The notes below the pieces were generated by a model. That model saw nothing but the letters and a program-made list of their open reading frames with translations. It was not told the DNA's origin and did no database searches. The position numbers were made by a program, and so were the translations under genes. Shown piece by piece: positions 1-12,400 of a stretch of 64,000 nucleotides of DNA. The stretch lies in contig JAZKJV010010616.1 of NCBI GenBank assembly GCA_037367405.1, positions 769,501 through 833,500 on the forward strand, in the 5' to 3' direction. Position 1 is the first letter of the stretch; every line of letters starts with the position of its first letter. The DNA is from Ottelia alismoides. Taxonomy: Eukaryota > Streptophyta > Magnoliopsida > Alismatales > Hydrocharitaceae.

Positions 1-699
1 AATTGAAATTTCACTAGCTGTCTCCATGTGTTATGCAAGACCAAATTTAAATCTACCTTATATGTATACAATTCGATTGAAATCACAACTAAACATGATA
101 CTATTAACGGGATAGAAATCATTTTGTTTGGCCAATTGAAGCGGTGTTATGGTGCGTCTCATGAATCTGTGGAGATGAAGTGAATATCCTCGATGCTTAT
201 TAGTGTGTCCTCCTACGGTCAATCACAATATGATATGACATAAATAAATCTCGATAAGTTGTGTGCCTAACCTAGGTCAAACACTCTTGTGGAGCCCCAT
301 CCCGGTAAGGGTGAAATAAGCTCCACACACCACATAATGTCCAAGTTCAAAAATAAAATCGTGAGCCCTCGAACGAAGATCACTATAAATGTGATTATTA
401 CATGGACAATAAATAAATACAACAATAAATGACAATTATTTCTTGATTCTTCGGGGTTGCTTTTGTGGCTCCTTGCACCAGGAGCTCCTGACTCCTCACC
501 TCCACATCTCCAGAGCATCCTCAGTCTCCACGGGCCCTGCCACATAAGCTATACATTAGATACGATATCAAGATAGATAATTAACATACAACAATACAAG
601 ACAAATGCAAATACATCACAAAGCAAACATTGACCAAGACATTAAAAATAATCATCTTAATTAAATATAAAATCCAACTAATTAAGAAGATAAACCGTG
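1..699. other. Non-coding, AT-rich upstream sequence
   Basis: No open frame in this stretch resembles a known protein on either strand. The sequence is AT-rich with a short GC-richer patch near 470-540. It precedes a long repeat-like block that starts around 700. I see no recognisable gene, RNA or terminal repeat here. Confidence 0.4.
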
Positions 700-3466
700 T
701 CCTCGACAATGATGCCATTTAATGAACCATTAAGTGACATTATTAATAATATCGAACTATATTATGGCATTAGCAATCAACCAGAAATCGAGCCTGAATA
801 ATCTTTGTGAAGATGGGCTCGGTTTAAATGAAATTACATTTAACCTGGGAAGTCCATGGTCAAACTCAGGGACACGAGCTACCTTAATGACCAATTAGCC
901 TCTAATACATAAGTTAAGTATTTTATTTTCCTAGGTTAATCAAACAAACAAATGCGATACACATGCGATGCAAAACATGATGCATGGACATAGTGCATTT
1001 TCTATAGTTTCACGCAAAATAATCAAGTGACATAATGCACAAAGTGGTATGATATGCAAGCAAGTATATACATGTACAAATATGCTCCTAAATGATAATA
1101 ATGAGCAATAAAGTTAGAAATATTTTCATTGGCAAATGATGTATCAACAGGGACCCAAATTCATCTAATGGCATTCAAATACAAGGCAAGTTAACACCAA
1201 GCATTACAAATTAATTCATGTTATTTCATTTTTCAAATTAGGGAACAGAAATATGCCTTTGACAGATAATAAAATAAGTACCACAATGCAATTTAAATCG
1301 CTAAAAAATAAGTTCATATGCTCAAGTTAGAAGAAATATAGTCAAAGGGTATAAATGAAAGAAAAAATGTATGAATTATATACAAAACATTGCAAACAGG
1401 TCATATTAGGGTATTTCTACAAATATGAGAACCCAACATGCTTTCTCGATAATTTTCCCATACACGGGGACCATTTTGCAATTTTAAGAATTCAACAGAG
1501 CCCATACATAATTTGTCCAAGAGCGTCACGTAAGACACGTACGGTATGAACCTAATTCGAAGAACTTCCTGGGGTACTCACGTAAATACCTAAGCCCCCC
1601 TATGTGGAGCATGTAGGGCGTAGGATTGGAGGGTGGTTCAGAGCTAATGTAAGCGCCTATGGCCATGTAGATGGCTCGAGGTGAGTCGGGCGAGGCTCGA
1701 TTGCACTGAGCCTCTATGCTTCAGGGCATGCGACATGGTTGATCCTGAAATGTTGGATGGACATCGGAGGGATGCCATCCAACGAAACCTATAGATCTGG
1801 GGGACTTCTGCTCCTCCTCTCCATGGCGATGTAGACGGAGCCCGAATGAGGATGTGAGAGCTCCTCCGTGCTCCAGAGCAACGACTGATAATCCCAAAAG
1901 CTTATTGGGATGCATGCAATGAAGATCGAGCTAGAGAGAAGAGGCGGGGTCTCCTGGACATGGCGACGAATGCTCAACAAAGACGGAGTTCTAGAACAGA
2001 GCTTCTCCCTAAGTCTGGCCATTGAAGATATACTTGCAAGAGCGATTAAATGGTAGCCAAAGTATGTGTAGGTGCGAGCTGAGTGCGAACGAATGATGAC
2101 GGGGAGAAGAAGGTGACTGCCCTACATGGGTTGTTCTCCGACATGGTCAGAGAAGAATGCTTGCGATGGAGGAGGGTCTTGGCGGAGAGGGGAAGTGCGT
2201 AGAGGCGTCAGCATGGGCCACTGACATAGGACGAAGCTAGAGGGCATCTCAAGTTTAGACGAGGGTAGCTGTGTAGTGCGATATAAATAGGAGAAATCAA
2301 ACAGAATAATCAATCGAAATCTTACCCAGGAGGTTGAAGAGTATGTATGGTGGAAGGCTTGGCATGAGCAGAGCTCCAAGAGGAGCTCTGGCCGCTCGAC
2401 CTAGGGGATCGCACCAGGGAGCTCGAGAAGCCACTTAGAAGATGTTGCAGCATGGCCGCTGGCCATAGGTCTCAGCAAGGTTATTGGCCGTGATAGCCAC
2501 TCATCTCCTATTGCATGAGGGAGGACGATGTCGAATGGAGCAGGTGGAGGGGGATTTGAAGGGAAAATGACAATTACAGAGAGTGAAGTTGACGTTTGTA
2601 ACCGCCATTTACTCTAGCGACGAGGGTTGAAATGACAAGTTAGAGATTAGGTGTTAACCATGGATGTGGGGTCTTGATCGCAGGGTAATAGTTATCTGTG
2701 AGAGTGAATGGGGTGGTTAGGGTAAAAGGTAGAAGAAGGGGGTTTGGAAAGCTACATCATGGGAGAGGGTAGTTACGACATGGGGAAGATGAAGTGGGAG
2801 CCATTGGATCATGCAATCTGATGACCGAAGGAAGAGCGCAAAGTTATGGTCCAGATGCGCCTGATCGGATCTGATCAAAAGGCTAAGGTTAGAGCGAGAA
2901 TGGATAGCCATATCAAATCAATAAGGCAGATCGTGTGGCTGAGGAGTGATGCGGGTGTAGAAGAAAAGGCATGCCACGTGGGCGGCCTAGGGGGCGTCAC
3001 GTGGCCCAATGGAAAATTAGAAATAAAAGAAAGAGTAAAAGAAAAACAAAATAAAATAGTTAGATGTTGAATTAGAAAAGGTGTTCAACAAGAAAGATGT
3101 AGATCTCGATGAGAATCACAATGTTCACGTTGAATAAAAAGTCAAAATAGGTATTATGTACATACTTATATGTTTTAAAATGTTAAGGAATTTAAAAATA
3201 GTTGTCTTGATTTTTTGTGTTTTTTGTTTTAAATTTATATTTAATTTCAATTCAAATATCTACAACAATTATCTAATTCTTATTGGATTTTTTACGATTA
3301 ATAAAATACATAAAAAACTACATTGATATGTTTATTTATATAATCTAATTTGGGTTAATTATATACAAATAGTTAGATGTTAATTAATGTTTATTAATGT
3401 TGCATTTTATTGAATTACTTAAGTTAAAGGTATAATAAATAAAGAATATGATGATAAATCATGGAT
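700..3466 (+). repeat. Diverged LTR-like block, copy A
   Basis: This block shares its architecture, and short islands of sequence, with 34270-37341. Both carry the phrase AGTCCAnGGTCAAACTCA about 150 bp in, then a GC-rich middle (here 1560-2560), then GAnnAGATCT/AGATCTCG-type motifs with a nearby TATTATGTACAT motif, and finally a palindrome (TGATAAATCA..GATTTATCA here, TGATGAATCA..GATTCATCA in the other). Just after the end at 3466 lies TGATATCAGAG, one base from the initiator-tRNA primer binding site TGGTATCAGAG used by Ty1/copia elements. I infer an old long terminal repeat or two solo copies of one family; the left edge is uncertain and no coding sequence accompanies it. Confidence 0.3.
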
Positions 3467-5820
3467 TTATCAAAGTGATATCAGAGATGATCGATCATGT
3501 AAGAATGGTTGATCGATTAACTTTAATTTTTGACTTGAAATAAAAGTTAAAGTGCTGAAGTGCAAGATGCTTCATTCTTAGGATCTTTTACATTATAAGG
3601 ATAATTACAGAATGCACGACTCAATAAAAGAAAAGACTTTGTCGTCTTCTTGAGCTTGAGATCCTTTCTTGAGTTCGAGCTGAAGTTCCTCAACAATGAG
3701 CTCCTTTGATCTTCTTAGCATCTTCTTCACTTATACTTGAGCTCCTCAAGCTTGAGCTTGTTATTGGTCCAATAGCTTTGTTGATCTTGACCTAATTATA
3801 AGTTTTACATATAGGTTTTGTTATCATCAAAATATTCATGCTCATGCACTACCAATCTCTCCACTTATGCATGAACTCACAATGCCATTGACCGGATACT
3901 TTTTTCGGTGATAATAGTGGAGCTCTGATGAGGACTTCGATCTATTCTCCGATAAAGTGGAGGATCTCTCTCAAGGTCTTGTCCTTTGGTTAGACCACCC
4001 GCCCTTTTATAGGGTTCGGGTTAAACTGGCCCGACTAACGAATGCCAAACTTGGAATACATGTATCTCTATCTCCCAAACTCAGATTTTTGACGTCCTTA
4101 AACTCATTGGAAGGTTTTCAAAAAGTACAATGCAATGGATTGATTTGTATATCATTTCATTACTGAATATAAAAAAAGGCATATTAAAATATGAGAATTT
4201 TATCCTTGTTAACATGATTATTTTTCATTGTATCACATTCTCATAAATATTCCGGCTCCATATATATCCATGGAAGAGCATATGGTCAGTGTCAGTGGAG
4301 AATGTATACAACGACATATGCGAAGTTTTTTTATATATTTTATTTATCACACTCGAGACAAAGTTTCTTATATCGATACATCTTATGCGTATACCAATAA
4401 ATGCGAATCTTTAAATGAATGAATTAGACCTGTACTAGTATACCATAGTTTGTATATCATATAATGTGCATGTTGTGTGCTATAAAAATCCATATTTCAT
4501 AGTGAAGAAAACTAAACCCAAAATTTGTGTACTAGGGCATGAGACGTGGTTTTGTTTTTTGCTCCCTTTTTTATGTATGGTAGGTTTTGATTTGGTCCTC
4601 CTACCTCTTTTTTGCCTTCGAAGTTGAGAAGGCTGAATAAAATTTTCCCCAACTTATCACGAAAAATCAAACTAACTCAAAGTGATCTATGAGCATTAGG
4701 AATCAATCCCAAACAATGATATGGAAATCTTATAAAATATGGATGCACATGAATCGGATAAAATATCCATAATCCGATCCAAATGTTATGGATTGGATTG
4801 ATTTTGTCATTCTAATGGATTGGATGGGATTGAGATTTTGAAAATATGTTAAATTATGTATTTGATTACTGCACATATCCGATCCGATCCAATCCGTTAA
4901 CATGTTAATATTATATACGATAACTATTAGCATTTATAATTTTCTTTCTTACTCGGCTTCATGAATTATGCCTACACCCTCCTTAGTCAAGTGACACGTT
5001 AAATTAAACATCATGCTAGGAGGTACATAACATAGAGTCATGTTTTGACAATCCAAATATGTGGGGTAATATCTGCTTTTGAAAGATTAAAATATAAAAG
5101 ATCCGACTACCCTATTCTACTTCTCGCAAGCCAATCTCACAAATTGACAATGCCAGTGTTTGGACCTTGCATCTCCTTCTCATTACTTCATCTTATATAA
5201 ATTACACATGCTCCAATCCCAACTCCTTAGCCCACCTTCACTGGCTTGGCTTGTTATTCGGAGATGCATGATACAACCCTCTTTCCGATCTCATTTTCGA
5301 GCCACCAAACAGAAAACACCATATGTTAATATTGTTGCCTCCTAGATCAAGTTCTTCTCCAGTTGTGTACTATTTTTAGTTGCATTCTTTTTGATCGAAA
5401 ATTGATAACGTAACAATTTTCTATACTTATTTCATAAAGTATTTTTAATTATTGTAGTTGAATTATTAATTAGGTTAAGTCCATGCAATAAACACTCTTT
5501 TTTTATATTTATTTAATATCAAAAATATAATCCAAATGTCAAGTGCTACAAACATGAGAATAGAACATGAGGGGAAGAATACATAGATGTAAAAAATCCG
5601 AACCAATCCGATCCAATTCATAATCTGATGGATCAAATTGATTTCGATTTAAATATTTAATATATTGAATTAAAAGAAGTTATAATCCGTTAATACTAGA
5701 TTAGATATGGATTAAAGTAAAATTCAATCCAATTTGATCCAGCAAGTCCACATATACAAAAAGATTAGGAATCACAATTTTTGATAATCAATGGACTAAA
5801 TTTAAAATGTCACCCCAAGT
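3467..5820. other. Non-coding region with GGATTGGAT-type repeats
   Basis: No convincing coding sequence. Near 3930-4040 a TTTTATAGGG box sits in a GC-richer patch that looks LTR-like. Two clusters of ATCCGATCC / GGATTGGAT motifs occur at about 4745-4900 and 5595-5730, both containing AATCCGTTAA-like strings, as if they were two copies or the two ends of one small element. No target duplication could be defined. The stretch next to 5700-5820 is the likely distal promoter of the gene that follows. Confidence 0.3.
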
Positions 5821-5854
5821 TTAAACTACCTTCAAAATATCCACCTTATCCAAC

Positions 5855-5976
5855 CCCCGCGATAAACCCCCAGAAAAATGAGAGCTTCCCTTCCCCGGTG
5901 CAGACAGGACAGAGGAGCGGCAAGGGCGAACCCCAAACCCCGCGATAAACCCCCAGAAAAATGAGAGCTTCCCTTC
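5855..5976 (+). repeat. 39-bp direct repeat duplicating the PAP8 start codon
   Basis: A perfect 39-bp unit at 5855-5893 recurs at 5938-5976, offset by 83 bp. Each copy contains GCGATAAACCCCCAG followed by AAAAATGAGAGCTTCCCTTC, so the translation start and its first five codons exist twice. The 44 bp between copies are GC-rich. The right copy carries the ATG that is in frame with the rest of pTAC6/PAP8. Confidence 0.9.
5878..5964 (+). CDS. Upstream ORF of 28 codons overlapping the PAP8 start
   Basis: The first ATG of the duplicated unit opens a frame starting MRASLP that runs 28 codons and stops at TGA 5962-5964. The stop overlaps the main ATG (5961) in the string ATGA. Because the offset of 83 bp is not a multiple of three, the frame is different from the main protein after the shared first residues. 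If the transcript begins upstream of 5878, ribosomes would meet this ORF first, and the main protein would depend on leaky scanning or reinitiation. I cannot see the transcription start, so whether it is in the mRNA is unknown; no conserved peptide is recognised. Confidence 0.45.
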   Translation: MRASLPRCRQDRGAARANPKPRDKPPEK

Positions 5977-6440
5977 TCCTCCACTCCTCTCCCCCTCCGC
6001 TTCCCTCCCTTCCCCAAACCCGTCCTCACCTGCACCTCAAATCCCTAATTTCGCCCCCAGTCCTCTCATCTTCCCGCCGCCTCCCCCTTCCTCTCCGGCG
6101 CCGGCGTCGACGCAACGACTTCCGCGTGCGGTCGGACGACGGTGATGTGGAGGCCGGAGGGGCGGATGACTACGACGTGGACGAGGAGGAGGAGGTGGAG
6201 GAACTCGACAACAAGAAGGACTACGACGTGGAGTACGAGAGGCTGCTGCTCGCGGGGGGCTCCGAGGAGATCGAGATGGTGCAGAGTAGGAGCTTCGTGT
6301 CCACGCAGGGGTGGGACTCCGAGGTCGTCGTCGACTACAGGATCAACGAGGAGGAATTCCACAAGATCTCACTCCAGCACTGCGACTTCTTCATACGAAG
6401 GCCGCCGGACCCCGACGATGACGTCTACGATTTCAGAGAG
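5961..6440 (+). CDS. PTAC6: PAP8 exon 1: transit peptide, acidic region, start of conserved core
   Basis: 480 bp, 160 codons, GC-rich. Encodes the transit peptide (first 50-55 residues, with a run of six arginines at about 46-51), the acidic stretch [20 protein letters not shown], and the conserved core from [16 protein letters not shown] to DVYDFRE. The donor is GAG|GTGGGT. Cleavage of the transit peptide is probably before the VRSDDGDVE segment; the exact site cannot be read from sequence. Confidence 0.93.
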
Positions 6441-9400
6441 GTGGGTTAGAAGATGAACTAAATGTTTAGCCTTTTTTTGTGAATGTGTATTTTGAGGTCG
6501 TTTGACTTTTGAGTCCGATTTATTTGGATAGATGAAGAGGAATGTGTCTATGAGGTAAGAACCTTTCTCTAAGTAAACTCATTTAGATTTATGAGATGGA
6601 CTAAATATTTTTGAGCATGTGTTTGGATGGATAAGTCTTCTCTATATGGTCGAACAACTGACTATAGATAAAGGGAGGTTGACGATTGATGATTAAAACT
6701 AAATTTTACGTAGATTTAAGATTGCTTTCAGTGTAACTGTGATGAAAGTATTGGAGCATTTGAGTATAACTGTAAAAGAAAGAGACTGAAGAAACATGTA
6801 AAATTAATAATCAATGGTTTCCTTTCCTCACTATATATCCGTCCAATCTAGGGTGGAGCAATTACTTCCACATTATCTATTTTTTCATTCCCTCCTTTCT
6901 CTAAGCCAATCCTCCTCCCCTTATTTTCTTAATTAGCCCATCCTAATGCATTGGTGGTGCTAAAGAATGACCAGCAGGGGCAGTTGCTCCACTATATTCT
7001 TGATGACCCTGCTATATTATATATAAAGTTCATGTTGGTTACATTGCATCCCCACGAGATCTTTCATATTTTGACATGGGATTTATTACTAAAAGTCTTG
7101 GCCTAGTTCATACCATTCGCCCGACCCAATAAGATTCGATTTTGACGTTGGCTTTGTTCACTCCGTCAACTCAAATCTTGTCTTCTATTTTACATTTCAC
7201 CCCATAAGATCTTCCGTATTTTAAATGGGCTTTGTTAAGCCCCTTCAACTCAAATCTTGGCTCTGCCTGTGGGTTGTATTTTATGATTAACAAGATACAT
7301 AAAAGAGTGGAAATGAGGGAAGGAGAGAAAACGGAAGGAATGCCAGAAAATAGTTCAAAATTCCATAGAGGTATAGATGAAAAGAAAGCAAACAGTCCGC
7401 GTTTTGCTGAATTGCTGGCACAATCGAATGAAAAAGAAAGATGAGAGAGAAATGGTAATTTAAAACAGATTTCTCTTGTAACCTTAACCTTCTAAAAGAC
7501 TAAAACAAGATTTTGAATTGAATCACACCGGTCTATTTTTTTATTGAGAAACTTAAGAAAATAGAAAAAAGGATACATATTGGAAAATAATGACCATGAG
7601 CAGCTACGATGTTATAAGTTTCTCCCTCTTGACCGAGTCTATAACCTGCATTAACAAACTCGTTTTCAGTGGTTTCCCTGATCAAACTAGAAGTTACCAA
7701 GGAACCGTGCATAGGGTCTTTGGGAAGTAACATGGTCATCTTAAACTTCTAATGCTAGTTAGTACGAGAGGATTGGAGGTACAAACAAATCACTATAAAT
7801 AGAAAAGGACAAAATGTTCACACAACATAAACAACTAATGAACTCTTTTCCTTCTCCTTGCATGCTTGATCTAGGGAAGAAAAGCATTGTCAATTATCCC
7901 TTGTAATCTATCCAACTCCTAGTTGCCTTCCATTTCATCAGGTGTGTGGGATTAAAAACGTGAAAGAAGAAAGTCGATAAAGTCTTTTTATATCTATATT
8001 TGTACAATAGACAATAATTAGAGCTATTTTGATATATTTATTTTTTAAAAATTAGCAAAAACCAATTAGTGGTAGTTGAGACTTGAGAGCACCATATCAC
8101 AGCAGCACAAGTGTGATGTAATGGGGAAAGTACCTTAATTGGTAAATAAGTATTTGATTTAGTCATAAGTAGGAGTGCAACCATGTTCTGGTTTCATGAT
8201 GGCAGTTTTATTTACTGTGTGGGAAAAAACAAATCTCTTATCACAATTTAGTGTCATGTTTTGCATGAAAGATGACTTGAGTAGAATTTGACTTGATTAT
8301 CTCAAAAGAGTTTTTCATGTGCAAACCTGGAGGAAGAAGGTGATAGCATTCCATTTCCAGGATTATGTCTTAGATTTTTCTTCTATGTTCCCCATTTATA
8401 TTGCTACACGCATTGGAAAATTTAGGTTCCAATTTTGGGACAAAAGCACCGGAAATTTCACATGCCAGTGTCAAACTGAGGGCTCTAACTACAAAGCCGA
8501 ACTGAAAAACCTATCCCAGATATATATCATTGTGAATGTCATCGATAGGCCCTAGAGATCTTGTTGGCATATGCATCTTGAATAGTTGAATTGCCAATTT
8601 TTGCATAGTCTGTTATAATTGTCATACACAAGGTGCATGTAGAGTGCTTATGGATTAGTTACTTTGGGTTGCACTGTGTTGAATGATCTTTGACTTTGAT
8701 AAATTGGCAAACAGATGTATGTCACTCCGCCGGATACAGATGTGTATGCTATACCAAAGGTTCTTGCGCCAATGCCTCAAAAGGTTTGTAGATATGTATC
8801 TTCGTTTGTTTCTGTTCACTGGCTTTTACATGTCTGAATAGATTTCTGTTCTGTTCTCATCAGAAGGAACACCCATAGGGAATGGATAATCCTCAATGTG
8901 AAAATGGTCATGAATTTTTATAATGCCACATACATACGAAGAGATTGTTTTTGATGTAATCAAATCACAACGGATCGCAAATTTTCAAATATGCAGCTGT
9001 GACTGATGACTGTCGAACGTTGCGAAGTATTTGGAATTATAAAGATTCTGATTTTGATGCTATGTCTTTTGTGTTATCTTTTGTGTAATCTTGTTTAAAT
9101 CAAATGATTTGAAATTGGTTGATCTGGTCATAATCAAATGCATGGATAGAAATACTCCCTCAATTAGGTTGGAAAATGGGACATACGTGAAGTCTGAAAT
9201 TGTATTAACCTTTATGCATTACTTTTAGAAAATTGAAAATTTCTGTCTTTACAACGATATATGATAACCGGTGGAACTCTAAATTATGCAAACCTGATAT
9301 TTGTGCCATATGCACACAAAGAGTTAAATTGATATAATGTATTTTTACACAACCATTTATACTTTCATAATTATATGTTGAAACTTCCACAATTTTGAAT

Positions 9401-12400
9401 TAAACCTAGAACTACGAATAGTTGTTATTTGTTAACCATTACGCGACATAACTCTGTGTTAACTTTCATCCAATCTAATCTATTAACTTTAATAGGAACC
9501 ATTGAATATTGATAATATTAACACTTAAGTCCTTGATATTTGCAAATATACCACTCTCTTTCCTATTCCATCTCTCCCATCTTACTTGAGTCCCCTCCTG
9601 ATTGATGCAAACGGTAAATTCAACGATGAAAACTATTTTTTTGATGTTGGAAAAATATTTGGTGGAAGAAATCAGAGGGTGGAAGGGGAGAAGGCTTGTC
9701 GGATGCGAGGATTTGGGGAAAAAGAAGCACGAAGATCGCATCGAGGAAGAAGAGAGAAAAATGAGAGATATGTGATAAATCTCAAATTTTCAATGAACTT
9801 TGGAATAATGAAGCATTGGACTACCATCCCCCCTATATAGGAGGGATGTGGTTACAAAAATAGAAAGATGATAAAATCAAATAAAATCAAATCCTAGTTT
9901 GAACTCTAAATAATCCAACCGACTAACTAACTGCTTCGAGATCACATGCGATCTTGTTATTTAAAAATAAACTTGCAACAGACTCAATAAAATTAACTCT
10001 ACCTTAATTTAATTAAATTCTAATTAATTGATGGAAAATTAAGTCATAATTATTCGTTTCACGCTGCATCAGCTCTCTGCCGCTTTAAAAAACTCATCTT
10101 TTGATGAGTTGCAGAATCTCTGAGTGTGGCATTGAAGACTTTCATCTGAAATTGATCTCCTTCAATTTCTTGTTCTCCTCGGCATTACATTTATAATTCT
10201 TTTCCACTGAGGAACATTTCTGCAAAATTTACACCCCTTCAATTATAACAACTCCTACCCACATGTTTCTCCTAAACTCCATCTTTTGATAAAGACATTT
10301 TGTTGGAAGGGCATCCTTGAAAATGTCCTGTATCAATCCCTAATCCCAAAATTTGTGGGATGCGGTTCTCAGCTAAGAGAATGCTTAAACTCCTAGGGTT
10401 TTCCTTTTTTTATTCCAAATAGCGGTGATGACGGGGACGTCGACGGTGAGATCCACGAAGATGGTGGCACGATCAATGGAGTTTGATACATTGGTGAGTT
10501 GTTGGCAGCTTCGATGGCAACGAAAGCTTGGTGGCGGCGGCCAGATGCTGCCATCGGGGTTTTCTTCCATTTGAGTGTTCGACTAGAGCAGGTTGTGGCA
10601 TTGCCGATGGTGAGGAAGGTCATGGCGGTGTTGCTGCTTGCAGTGGAGGTGGTTCCAGGGATGTGCAGAAAGTGGGGTGGTGCCAAGGATGGCAAGGGTC
10701 GTAAGCGGGTCGGCGACGAGGCTTGGGTAGGGACGATGGGTGCTAGAGGGATGGTAGGGGGTCGTAACTATGCTTGTGTGGAGGAGGGGTTTTGTCACAT
10801 GAAAGGAGGCACATGTGGAAGGGTTGGGGAGATGGAGGTAGGTGGGGCCAAAGAAGGTTGTAGTGGTACTTGGGAAGGCTTCGGAGATGCATGGGCAATC
10901 GGAAGGGCTGGCAACGTCGATTCTACCAGTGATGGCAGATCTGAGACATGCTGGACAACAAGCCTAGAGGGCCCTTTTTCTTCTTTTTTTTTCAATTTCT
11001 TTTGCATTGTGGCCTTCAAACTCAACTTGGATGAGGGTTGCACTAACAACAACAATTGATGATGGCAGCGGGGTTTCCGAAACCTCCTGGACAACAATTG
11101 AGGAGAATTTTTCTTACTCTTTATCTTCATTGTACCTTTCAAATTCACCTTGTATGCTCCTGGGATGGTGGGGTGCACTGGTGGTGGTGGCGGTTCGACG
11201 ACTTTCAAGTTTTGGAAATCTACAGCGAGCTTCTGTAGATCAGATTGAAACTGGCACATTTTGGACAAGAACTTTTCAGCCTCTGCACACCATGCACAAG
11301 TCCTTGAACGAGCATCTTTTGATCGATAATTTGAACATTTCGATGGATTGTCAGATCATGAGGACGACATGTTGGCTATGCTCTGATAGCAATTGATGCA
11401 AACAGGAAATTCAACAGTGCAAAATAGTTTTTTTTTTACATTGGAAAAATATTTGGTGGAAGAAATCGGAGGGTGGAAGGAGAGAAGGCTCACCGAATGT
11501 GAGGAATTTAGGGAAAAAGAAGTGCAAAGATTGCGTCGAGGGAGAAGAGAGAAAAAGGAGAGATATGAGATAGATCTCAAATTTTAATTAACTTTGGAAT
11601 TAATGAAACATTGGATTATCATCCCCTTTATATAGGAGGGGTGGGGTCACAAAAATAGAAAGAAGATAAAATCAAATAAAATTAAGGGATATTTACACTC
11701 ATAACCCTGAGTAATTCCATAATTACCCCAGGTACCCACGAATTACACCCATGACCATGAATAGTTCTTAACTCTTACATTCATAACCCCTTGTTAACTT
11801 CCACAAAATTTTCCGTTAACTATGACACTATCCTTCAAGTATTTCTTTAAGTTCCTCTTTATTTACGAATGCCCCCTCCAATCCTCATCCTCCATCGGCC
11901 AAGCGACCCCCCTCCCCTCGTCGACGTCCTCCCACCGGAAGCCCGACCTCCACTAGGCAACCCCCCTCCCCGACCTCCTCCTCCTCTAGCTAGGCAACCC
12001 CCTCCCCCCTGCCTCCTCCTCCCAGTCCCCACCAAGCAACCCCCCATCGCTAAAGCCTACCCCGACCCCTCTCGAAGCCCGCTGCCTCCTGCAAGCTCCC
12101 AACCCCTGCCTGCAGGCCCACCTACCCTTACGGCCTCCCTCGTCAAAGCTCCCCCATCGACCCCTCTACCCATGTCGCCTTCGTCGTCAAAGCCCCTGCC
12201 TGCAAGCTTCCCCCATCGGCCCCCTACTGAATCCCGCCGCAAGCTCCTCCCATCAACCCTCCTACCCATGCCGCCTCCCTCCTCAAAGCCACCCATCCCC
12301 CATCGACCTCGCCTGCAAGCTCCCCTGCCCATACCGCCTCCTTGGAGTTGGACCACGCCTGCATGCCTGCATACATTACCGACCTGCAAAGAGACAAGAA

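Noticed and set aside
3957..4166. 69-codon frame starting MEDLSQG
   Set aside because: It lies beside an LTR-like TATA box, and no conserved protein is recognised.
6142..6456. 104-codon frame overlapping PAP8 exon 1
   Set aside because: It is a shifted reading of exon 1 rich in R, T, W and S; the overlapping frame matches pTAC6/PAP8.
10499..11059. 186-codon plus-strand open frame
   Set aside because: It lies in the internal region of an LTR element pointing the other way and mirrors GC-rich composition; no motif.
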